DNA from: Nocardia sp. NBC_00403
GTDB taxonomy: Bacteria > Actinomycetota > Actinomycetes > Mycobacteriales > Mycobacteriaceae
Assembly: GCF_036046055.1 (NCBI RefSeq)
Contig: NZ_CP107939.1
Location: forward strand, 5,270,001-5,334,000
DNA: 64,000 nucleotides
Reading direction: 5' to 3'
Numbering within the stretch: position 1 is the stretch's first letter; every line of letters begins with the position of its first letter. Made by a program: the position numbers and the translations under genes. The notes beneath the pieces are model-generated. The model ran no database searches and had not been told where the DNA came from. It saw only the letters and a program-made list of their open reading frames with translations. Positions 28,401 to 40,400 of the stretch are shown here, piece by piece.

Positions 28401-31400
28401 GTGAAGGTCCGCGGTCAGCGGGTGGAGCCGGGGGATATCGAAGCGGCGGCGTGCGCGATACCGGAGGTTGCTCGTGCTATTGCCGTCGCGACCTCGGAGC
28501 GAATCGTCGCCTACGTGACGCTCGCGCCAGGAGCGGTGACCGATGGTCGCGCGATTCGCGACCAGCTCGCTCGCACGCTGCCGTCGTATTTGGTTCCGGT
28601 CCGCGTCGAGGTACTCGAGGAGATGCCGCTCACCCCGAACGGCAAGCTCGACCGAGCCGCGTTGCCGCAGCCGACGTTCGACGACGGTGAGGAGTTCGTG
28701 CCGGCGCGCACCGAACGCGAAGCGGCGCTGGCCGATATCGTCGCCACAATCACGGGCAGCGACCGGGTGAGCGTGCGGGCGAACCTGTTCGAGATCGGTG
28801 TCGACTCGCTCTCGGCTGCCCGGATCGCCGCGCGGGCCGAGGCGGCGCTCGGTGTCCAGGTCGGTATCCGCGATATCTTCGAGGAGCCGACGATCGCCGG
28901 ATTGGCGGCACGCTTGGCGCAGCGCACGCAGTCGTCGCTGATACCGCTCGCGCCGCGGCCGCGCCCTGCGACGATCCCGCTTGCGGCGGCGCAACGACGG
29001 TTGTGGTTCATCAACCAGTTCGATACCGCGTCGGCGGCCTACAATATCGTTTTCGCGACCCGGTTGAACGGCGCGCTGGACGTCGATGCGTTGCGTGCGG
29101 CCTTCGAGGATGTGGTGGCCCGGCACGAGCCACTGCGGACGGTGTATCCCACGGTCGGCGGCGAACCCTGTCAGGTCGTGCGGGATGTGGCGACAGTAGT
29201 CGATGGCCTGGCACTGGATGCGGAGCCGGTCGCCGAGGAGATCGTGCTGGGCGAGCGGATCCGGCAGACCGTCGAGACGGGCTTCGACGTCTCGGCAGCG
29301 GTGCCCGTGCGGGTGCGGCTGTATCGCACCGGCCCTGACGAGCACATCCTGGTGCTGGTCGTCCATCACATCGCCGCCGACGGCTCGTCGATGGCGCCGC
29401 TGGCTCGCGACGTGTTCGCCGCCTATCGCGCGCGAGTGAAAGACCAAGCGCCGCAATGGAAACCGCTGCAAGTCCAGTACGGCGACTATGCGCTGTGGCA
29501 GCGGGAGATGCTCGGCGCCGAGGACGATCCGCCGTCGGTGATCGCGCGGCAGATCGGGTACTGGACCGAAGTTCTCGCTGACGCCCCAGAGCTGCTCGAC
29601 CTACCGACCGATCGGCCTCGGCCTGCGACCATGTCGATGGTCGGCGGCAGTGTTCGCTTCGGCATACCGCAGCGGCTACACGACGCGGTCGTGCGGCTGG
29701 CCCGTCGAGAGGGCGTGACCGTATTCGTCGTGCTGCATTCCGCACTGGCAATCGTCTTGGCGCGCACCGCGCACACCGGCGACGTGTCGGTCGGCACGCC
29801 CGTAGCGGGTCGCGGCATCCCGGCGCTGGACGATCTCGTCGGCATGTTCGTCAACACCGTGGTGCTGCGCACGCTGGTGCGCGACGACAGGTCCTTCCGG
29901 CACCTTGTCGGGCAGGTGCGCGGTGTCGACTTCGAGGCGCTCGCGCACGCGGATCTGCCCTATGAGCGACTGGTCGATCTGCTCGACCGGCCCCGGTCGA
30001 CGGCGTATACACCGCTCTATCAGGTGTTGTTCGGGTTGCAGAACACCCCGGCGGCCAGGTTCCAGCTGCTGGATGTCGATGTCGAACTGCTCGATCCCGG
30101 TATCGCCCAGGCCAAGACCGACCTCACGGTGTTGCTGACCGAACGCCTCGACGGTGATCGACCTGCCGGAATCGATGGCGAAATTGTCTATGCCACAGAT
30201 ATTTTCGTCGAATCAACCGCGGAATCGCTGGCCGAGCGATTCATCCGCGTCCTCGATGCAGTGGTCTGCGATCCGACGCGGCCGGTGGGCGACATCCCGC
30301 TGATCGGCAGCGGGGAGGCCGAACGGCTGCTCCCGGCGCGCGGCAGCGCCGCCCCCGCGCCGCGTCTGCTTCCCGATCTGCTGGCCTCGGCCGTGGCAAC
30401 CACCCCCTCGGCGATCGCCCTGATCGACGGCACCCGGACCCTTACCTACATCGAACTCGACCACCGCGCCAATCAGATTGCGGCGCAATTGCTTTCCTGG
30501 GGCGCAGGGCCGGGAACCTGCGCTGCGCTGGCCGTGCCACGATCGGCCGATTATCACGTCGCCATGTGGGCGATCACGAAGACCGGCGCCACCTTCGTGC
30601 CGGTGGACCTCCGCTATCCGCCGGAGCGGATCGCCTACCTGCTGCGCGACTCCGGTGCCCAAGTCGGCATCACGGTCGCGGCCGCCCGCACATCCCTGCC
30701 GGACGGCGTCCGCTGGCTGGTGCTCGACGACCCGCGCACGGCCGCCGACATTGCCGCCCGTCCCGGCCACGCGGTATCGGACGCGAATCGCCAACGCGCA
30801 CTGCGGATTCAGGATGCGGCATATGTGATCTACACGTCGGGTTCGACAGGGACGCCAAAGGGCGTGGTGGTTACCCACGAGGGGCTGGCGGCCTTCGCGG
30901 CCGAGCAGCGCGAGCGCTATCGGGTGGAGGGCACGGCGCGCGTACTGCAAGCTGCGGCACCCGCCTTCGACGCGGTCCTGCTGGAAGCGTTGATGGCGCA
31001 CGCCGCCGGCGCGGCGCTGGTGGTCTCGCCGCCGGAAGTACTCGGCGGCGCAGACCTGGTCGCGCTGATCCGAACGCATCAGGTGACACATGCGTTCCTG
31101 ACACCAAGTGTGCTGGCGACGATGTCCCCCGCCGAGGTGGATTCGATGCGGATGCTGGCGGTCGGCGGCGAAAAGGCGGCGGGGGATCTGATTGCCGCCT
31201 GGGCGGCCGGGCGGCGATTGCACCACATCTACGGTCCGACCGAGACGACGATCGTGATCACGATCAGCGACCCTGTGTGCCCAGGCGAGGTGCTCACCAT
31301 CGGCGGACCGATCCGCGGTGCGGAGGCGGTGGTGCTGGACGCGCGGCTGCGGCCGGTGCCGATCGGAGTAGCGGGTGAGCTGCACTTCTCGGGGGCCGCG

Positions 31401-34400
31401 CTGGCGCGCGGTTACCTGAATCGCCCTGCGACAACGGCAAGTTCGTTCGTGGCGAACCCCTATGGTGCGCCGGGCTCACGGATGTACCGCACCGGCGACA
31501 TCGTCCGCTGGACCACGCAGGGCACGCTGCAATACATCGGGCGCCTCGATTTCCAGATCAAGATTCGGGGCCAGCGTGTCGAGCTGGGCGAGATCGATGT
31601 CGCGCTGCTCACGCATCCGGCGGTCGCCAGTGCGGTCACCGTGAGTCGTACGGGGCCCGGCGGGCAACCTGTGCTCGCCGCGTACATCACGGCCGAACCC
31701 GCAGCAGTCGCCGATCCGAGCGCGGTACTCGATCACGTGGCGGCCGCCTTGCCCGCCCACATGGTGCCGGCGACGATCACAGTGCTCGACCACTTGCCGC
31801 TCACCTCGACGGGCAAGGTGGATCGAGAAGCGTTGCCGGAGCCCGTCTTCGAGACCACCGAGGACGGTGCCGCCGCGGCATCGACCGAACTGGAACGCGC
31901 CATCGCCGCCGCCTTCGCGGATGTCCTGGGCGTCGCGACGGTGGGCGCGACAACCTCCTTCTTCACGCTCGGTGGCGATTCGATCATGTCGATCCAGTTG
32001 GCCTCGCGACTGAAGTCCGCGGGCATCGGCGTGACGGCTCGAGACATCTTCGAGCGCAAGACAGTTCGCGGACTGGCGCGGGTGGCGCAGGCCGCTGAGC
32101 GGGCGTCGCTCGACGAGCTGCCCGGCGGTGGTGTGGGCGAGATTGCGTTCACGCCGATCGTGTCCTGGTTCGTCGAGCGACTCGGGGCACCGGCTCGGTT
32201 CGCGCAGTCGATGCTGGTGCGCTTGCCGCGTGACGCGCGCGTCGAGGACGTGCTCTCGACCGTGCGGGCGATCGTCGAACACCACGATGTGCTGCGCTCG
32301 CGGCTCGATGCCCAAGGCTGGGAGGTGCTGCCACCGAGCGCTGCCGATACCGCCTGTTCGGTCTCCGTCCGGACCTTCGGTGCCGGTGAGGCTCCGGGGA
32401 GCGCCGGTTTCACCGCCGTGGTGGAGGCGGCGGCCACCGCGGCGTTCGACCGGCTCGACCCGGCGGCGGGCAGGATGGCGCACGTCGTGTGCCTGCTGCC
32501 CGAAGAAGGCGTCGACGCGGAGGCTCGTGCCCTCATCGTGATCCATCACCTGGCAGTCGATGCGGTGTCGTGGCGGATTCTGCTGCCCGACTTCGTGACT
32601 GCGTGGCAGCAGATCACCGAGGGGCGGCGGGTCGAGTTGACCGCGTCGGGCACCTCTATGCGTCGGTGGTCGGCTGCGTCGATCGCCGCCGCGGCAGCGC
32701 GCGCCGGCGAATTCGAGCTGTGGCATCGGATCTGTTCGGCACCCGATCCGTTGCTCGGACGTGCGGATTTGGATCCCGAGCTGGACACGCAGTCGACCGT
32801 GCGTCAGCTGACCGTGTCGCTCCCGGCCGACGTGACCTCCGCGTTGCTCGACGAGGTGCCCGAAGCCGTGCGCGGCAGCGTCGACGATGCGCTGCTGGCC
32901 GCTCTCACCGTGGCCCTGACTCGCTGGCGGCATCGTCGCGGCATTGCGTATGCGGGCATGAATGTCCTACTGGAGGGGCACGGTCGCGAGGAGCAGATCG
33001 CCGAGGGCGCAGACGTCTCCCGAACCGTTGGCTGGTTCACCACTCGATATCCGGCGGCGCTCGACCTGAGTGGTGTCGATCTCACTGATATGCGCGCGGC
33101 GGTGAAATCCGTCAAAGACCAGCTCCGCGACATCCCGGACAAAGGAATCGGTTACGGCCTGCTGCGCTATCTGAATACCGAGACGGCCGAGCGACTCGCG
33201 GTACTGCCGGAGCCGCAGATCAGTGTCAACAATCTCGGGCGAATCGGCGTCGATCTCGCGACATTGTCGGATCTGCCGTGGGTTCCGACCGACGAACCTT
33301 TCGACCGACGGGCCGCATTCGATCCGGATATGCCGGCGGCGGCGGTCCTCACGATCGACGTGAACATCGTCGACGCGGCGGCCGGACCTCAGCTGTCGGC
33401 GTACGTCGGCTACGCCTCGCGGTTGCTCGACCACGACGATGTGGCCGAACTTGTCGCAGAATGGGTCGATGCCCTGACCGCCATCGCGGCCGTCGCGAAC
33501 GAGGACTGGGGACTGACTCGGGCCGACGTTCCGCTCGTCGACGTCACCCAGCGCGATCTGGACGAGTTCGCCGACCGGTACGGGCGATTGCGCGACGTGT
33601 GGCCGTTGGCGCCGCTGCAGGCGGGGCTGCTGTTCCACGCCGAGGTCGCCGCGGGCCATCTCGACGTCTATATCGCGCAATCGGTACTCACATTGTCGGG
33701 CGCGGTCGACGACCACCGCCTCGAGCGCGCCGCGCGGGCCTTGCTCACACGCCATCGCAACCTGCGGGCCGCCTTCACCCGAACCGCCGAAGGCCTTCCG
33801 GTACAAGTGATTCCGGTCGATACCGCCGTCCCGTGGCGCAACATCACGCTGTCCGAGCGCACACTGGACCTGGACGAAATATTCGATGCCGAGCGGGCGG
33901 CCGGGTTCGATCCGGCTGATCCGCCGCTGCTGCGGTTCGTGCTCGTCACGGTGGGACCGCAAGACTTCCGGCTGATATTGACCGCCCATCACCTTCTGCT
34001 CGACGGCTGGTCGCTGCCGCTGCTGTGGCGTGAACTGATCGGCTTGTACGCGGTGGACGCACAGTCGTACCTGTTGCCCGATGTGGTGCCCTACCGCGAT
34101 TACCTGGAATGGCTGGCCCGGCGCGACCGTACCGGAAGCGTCGAGGTGTGGCGGGACGCGCTGCGCGGTGTCGCCGAGCCCACGCTGGTCGCAGATCCGC
34201 ACACCGATACGACCGCGACCATCCCGATCGATCTGCCGGTCGTTCTCGATCGCGACGCGACGGCCGAGTTGGTGGAATTCGCCCGGACACACGCGGTGAC
34301 GATGGCGACGATCGTCCAGTTCGCCTGGGCTGTGGTATTGGGCAACCTGCTCGGCGCCGACCGTGTGGTCTTCGGCAGCACGGTGTCCGGCCGTCCCGCA

Positions 34401-37400
34401 GACGTGCCTGGGGTCGAGTCGATGATCGGTCTGTTCATCAATACGATTCCGGTCGTCGTCGAGGTGCGCCGGGACCGGAGCATCGAGGACGCGCTGACTC
34501 GATTGCAGGCCGACAACACGCGTCTGCTCGACCACCACTACCTCGAACTGTCGCAGATCTTGGCAGCCGCGGACGCCGTGTCCCTGTTCGACACGCTGTT
34601 CGTGTTCGAGTCCTACCCGGTCGACAGCAGCGGATTGGGTGACGCCAACATAGGTGGCATGCGGGTGGTCTCGGCGGGAGGTCGCGACGCCGCGCATTAC
34701 CCGATCACCGTGCAGGTGCACCACACCGACCAACTGCACGTCCGCCTGCGCTACCAGCAGGACCGCATCGACGACGAGACAGCGTCCGGTCTCGCCGCCC
34801 GGCTCGACATCGTGCTGCGTGCGATCACGACTGATCCGCACGCGCCGCTCGATTCGGTCGATCTGCTGTCCGCGGCCGATCGGCGTGAACTGGTGCCGGC
34901 CACGGGTGGCGGTGCCGTGTCGCCGCAGCTGCTGACGGAGTTGCTGGTCGGGGGCGTGCACGTGAATCCCGTTGCAGCAGCGCTGCTTTCGGGTTGTAGC
35001 CCGATGTCCTACGCCGAGTTGGATGCCCGGTCGAACCAGCTGGCGCGGCAATTGATCGAGCGCGGTATCGGCCCCGGCGATCAAGTCGCGCTGGTGATGG
35101 CGCGGTCGGCGGAGTTCGTGCTCGGCCTGTGGGCGACGGCGAAGACGGGTGCGGCATTCCTGCCGATCGATCCGCGCAATCCGGCCGAGCGCGTGGCACA
35201 CATGATCGCGGACTCCGGTGTGCGGGTCGCGCTCACCGTCGAGGCATCGCGGGATCTGCTTCTCGACGTGATGTGCCCGCTGGTCCTCGACGATCCGGAC
35301 ACCGAGACCGCTGTCGCGGCGAAGTCTGCGGCCGCTGTCACCGACTCCGAGCGGCTGCGGACGCCACAGCTCCAGGATGCGGCGTACGTGATCTACACCT
35401 CGGGGTCGACCGGAATCCCGAAGGGCGTCGTGGTCACCCACGAGGGGCTGGCGAATTTCGCCGCAGTAGTGCGTGACCGCTTCGGCGTGGACACCGGTTC
35501 GCGCGTGCTGCAGGCGGCTGGCCCCGGTTTCGATGCGATGGTCCTCGAAGTACTGCTGGCCCACACGAACGGCGCATTGCTGGTGGTGGCGGCACCGGAC
35601 GCGTTCGCCGGCGATGAGCTGGCGGAATTGATTCGGGCGCAACGGGTATCGCATGCATTCATCACCCCGAGCGTGCTGGCCACCATGGCACCGGCCGGTA
35701 TGGATTCGTTGCGAGTGCTGACCGCCGGCGGCGAGGCGGTGACACCGGAGCTGGTCTCGGTGTGGGCGCCGGGCAGGCGGCTGCTGAACGGGTACGGACC
35801 GACCGAAACCACGATTCTGGCCGGGATCAGCGGTTCGCTACACCCGGGCGATGTGGTGACGATCGGCGGACCGATCCGCGGCGTCGAGGCCGTCGTGCTC
35901 GATCCGTGGTTGCGGCCGGTGCCGGTCGGGGTGATGGGGGAGTTGTATCTCGCGGGCATCCAGCTGGCACGCGGGTATGTGAACCGGTCTGCGGCCACCG
36001 CGGGTGCCTTCGTGGCGAATCCCTTCGGCGCGGCAGGGTCGCGCATGTACCGGACCGGCGATCTGGCCCGCTGGACCTCGAACCACGCCGTGGAGTACCT
36101 CGGCCGCCGCGATTTCCAGGTCAAGATTCGCGGTCAACGCATCGAACTCGGCGAGATCGAGGCGGTGCTGTCCGAGTATCCCGGGGTCGACCACGCGGTG
36201 GTCGTGTTGCGCACAGACGAGCGCGGCACCGACCAGCTCGTCGGCTATCTGGTCGGCGACGGACGTATCGATCCGAGCGACATCAAGGCTGCTGCCCGAC
36301 GTCATCTGCCCACGCACATGGTGCCCGACGTGCTGATGCCGCTTGCCGAGTTCCCGCTGACCGCGACCGGCAAGCTGGATCGGGCGGCACTACCCACGCC
36401 GGAATTCCCGGACGAGCGGGAATGGGTCGCCCCGAGTTCCGACGCCGAACAGCGCATCGCGGACGTTTTCGGCGACGTCTTGGGTGTCAGCGGAGTGGGC
36501 GCAGCGGACAGCTTCTTCGAACTCGGCGGCAATTCGCTGTCGGCGACGCGCGTGGTCGCGCGATTGCGCACGGCACTCGGCGTGAGCGTCGGTATTCGGG
36601 AGCTGTTCGATGCACCGACAGTCGCCGAACTGGCCGCGCATCTCACTACCGCCGACCGGAACGTCGCCGTGCCGCCTGCACCGCGCACCCGCCCAGCTCT
36701 GGTACCGCTGTCACCAGCGCAGCAGCGGATGTGGTTCCTCAATCAATTCGACACCTCGGTCGGCGCGTACAATATTCCGCTGGTGATCCGGCTGCGGGGC
36801 GAGCTCGATATCGATGCGCTGCGGCACGCGTGCGAGCTGGTCATCGACCGGCACGAGTCGCTGCGAACCAAGTTCCCGATGATCAACGGGACGCCCTGCC
36901 AGGTCACGGTCGGCGCCGACGAGGTCGCACCGGCTCTGACGCCGATCCGGGTCGACGAACAACATGTGCTGGAGCGGGCGGCGGCGGTGGTCTCCGCGGG
37001 CTTCGATGTAACCCAAGCACCTCCGGTGCGAGCCGAATTGTTCGCCATCGGAGACCGTGATCACGTGCTGGTGATCTGCGTGCATCACATCTGCGCCGAC
37101 GGACAGTCGATGATGCCGCTCGCGCGGGACGTGGCAATGGCCTACCAGGCGAGTAGAGAAGGGACACAACCGAACTGGCCGCCCCTTCCGATCCAGTACG
37201 CCGACTACGCCCTGTGGCAGCGCGAGGTGCTCGGCGACGGACACGAGCCGGACTCGCTCGTCTCCCGGCAGCTGCGATTCTGGACCGACAGCCTCACCGG
37301 GCTGCCCGAACTGCTCGAGCTGACGACCGACCTGCCCCGGCCGCCGGTGGCGTCCATGCGCGGCCGCGCGGTCGATTTCGAGCTGTCCGCCGAGCTGCAC

Positions 37401-40400
37401 GCCCGCATCGACGCCCTCGCCCGCGAGGCCAACGCGACGGTGTTCATGGTCCTGCACGCCGCCTTGACCGTGCTGCTATCCAGGCTGGCCGACGTCGACG
37501 ATGTCGCGATCGGCACCCCGGTGGCCGGCCGCGGCGACCGCGAACTCGACGATCTGATCGGCATGTTCGTCAACACGCTGGTGTTGCGGTCGCGGGTGTC
37601 GTCGCGGCAGCCGTTCGCTGACTTGCTCGCTGCCACCCGCGAAACGGATCTCGCCGCGTTCGCCCACGCCGATGTGCCCTTCGAGGAGGTCGTGGAGGCG
37701 CTGAATCCGCAGCGGTCAACCTCGCACATGCCGCTCTATCAGGTGACCCTCGACGTCCAGGATCTCAGCGCGGCCGCGTTGGAGCTGGCGGGGCTCACCG
37801 TCGAACCGATCGAGAACGGCTTCGACCAGGCCCGCGCGGACCTGAACGTCAAGCTCGTCGAACGGTTCGGTGCAGGGGGCCGTCCGGACGGAATGGTCGG
37901 ACGACTGACCTTCGCCACCGATCTGTACGTCGAGCAGACGATAACTCGGTTCGCGCACGCGTATACCCGGATACTGGAGCAGGCGGCCGTGAATCCGGCT
38001 GTCGCCGTGGGCGATATCGATATAGTGGATCCCGACCAGCGACGCGAGGTGCTGGCCGCTGCCGGAGTCGACGGCGTCGCGGTCGCGGATGTGACCCTGG
38101 CCGAGCTGTTCACCTCCCGCGTCGCGGCGCAGCCGGATGCGGTCGCGGTGACCGATGGTGTATCGCAGCTGACCTATGCGGAGCTGGATCGGCGCGCAAC
38201 CCAGCTCGCCGTTCGGCTCACCGAGCGCGGTGTCGGGCCGGAAACCCTGGTGGCAGTGGCGTTGTCGCGTTCAGTCGACATGGTCGTGGGCCTGCTCGCG
38301 GTCGTGCGCGCAGGCGCCGGATACCTGCCACTGGATATGGCGAACCCGCCGCAGCGATTGCGCTTCATCCTCGATGACGCGCGTCCGGCCGCGGTGTTGA
38401 CCTCTGCCGAAATGGCGATGGACGCAACGGGATACGCGGCACCGACGCTACTGATCGAAGAATCCGGGGCCGCGGTCCCGGACTGCTCTGGCCCCGTGCC
38501 CTCGGCCGCGCGACCGGACAACCTCGCCTACGTGATCTACACCTCCGGGTCGACCGGCACCCCGAAGGGGGTGGCCGTCAGCCATCGCGAAGCCGTCACA
38601 TTGTTAACCCACGCCGCCGAACGATTCGACTTCCATTCCGATGACGCGTGGACGATGTTCCATTCGTACGCTTTCGATTTCGCGGTGTGGGAAATGTGGG
38701 GCGCCCTGCTGACCGGAGGCAGGCTGGTCGTCGTCGACTACAACACCTCCCGGTCGCCAGAGGCGTTGATGGAACTGGTGGCGCGCGAGCGCGTCACCGT
38801 GTTGAGCCAAACCCCTTCGGCCTTCTACGGATTCCTCGACGCCGAGCGCCGATATCGCGAATCCGGTTGCGGCTGCGGCGATCTCGTGCTCCGGTACATC
38901 GTCCTCGGCGGCGAGGCATTGGATCCGGCGAGGTTGACCGGCTGGTTCGCCGCGCATCAGCCCGGATCGCCGCAATTGGTCAACATGTACGGGATCACCG
39001 AGACGACCGTACACGTGACATTCGCCGAGGTCGATGACCCGAACACAGCCAGGATCGGAACACCGCTGCCGGGGCTGCGGGTGTACGTGCTCGACGACCG
39101 GCTGCAGCCGGTACCGATCGGAGTCCGCGGCGAGATCTATGTCGCCGGAGGGCAACTCGCGCGCGGTTACCTGCGAGCCCCGGCGTTGACGGCGAGCCGC
39201 TTCGTGGGGAACCCGTTCGATCCGAACGGTGGCCGGTTATATCGGACAGGCGATGTCGGCCGCTGGCGCAAGACCAGCAGCGGGCTGGAGTTGACCTACG
39301 CCGGCCGAAGCGACGCACAAGTTCAGTTGCGCGGGTACCGGATCGAGCTGGGCGAGGTGGAGTCGGCGCTGCTACGGCATCCGTCGGTGTCGCGGGCCGC
39401 CACGGCGGTGCACCGCCACGAGCGCGACGTCGATCAGCTGATCGGTTACGTCGTCGGCACCGACGGGCAGCCGATCGATCCGGGCCAGGTCCGGGCGGCC
39501 GCCGCTGAGGTGCTGACGAGCTACATGGTGCCCTCGGTGGTCATGGTCCTGCCCGATCTGCCGTTGACCATCAACGGAAAGCTGGATCGAAAAGCACTGC
39601 CCGCTCCCGATTTCGACGGAGCAGTACATCGGTTCGTCGCACCGCGGACGCATACCGAGAAAGTGATCAGCGATGTATACGGGCAGGTCTTGGGAACCCC
39701 CCGGGTCGGGGTGACCGACGGATTCTTCGACCTGGGGGGCAACTCACTGCTCGCCACCATGGCGGTAACAGAGTTGCGGACTCGTGGTGTGACGATCGAA
39801 TTGCCCTGGATGTTCGAGGATGCGACTCCGCAGGCGTTGGCGCGCAGGGCCGACGACTCCGAAGGCGACTCCGGCCTGAAGGTGCTGCTGGCGCTGCGCG
39901 CGAGCGGATCCGAGCCGGCGGTCTTCGCCGTGCACCCGGCGGGCGGTCTGGCGTGGTTCTACGGCGGCATCATCGAACATCTGCATCCGGATCGGCCGGT
40001 GTACGGGTTGCAGGATCCGCACGTCGTGTCCGGCGAACCATCTGCGGAGTCCGTCGACGAACTGGCCGCACGCTATGTGGCCGAGATTCGCCGAGTGCAG
40101 CCTACGGGTCCGTATCACCTGCTCGGCTGGTCGTTGGGCGGACAGATCGCGCACGCTATGGCAGCACAGCTGCAGCGCGACGGTGATCGGGTCGGCATCG
40201 TGGCCATGCTGGACAGCGCAGCAGGTGCACCATCGCAACCGGCCGCGTCCCTCGCAGGCCAGCCCGCACCGGGACAGCTGATGGCCGATCTGCTCGGCGG
40301 CTGGCGGGAGCTGTTCGACCTCGGCGACCAGCTGCAGGCAACCACCCATGAGCAAGCGTGGAACGTCATCCGGGACCAGGTGATCGCAACCGGACTGTTC

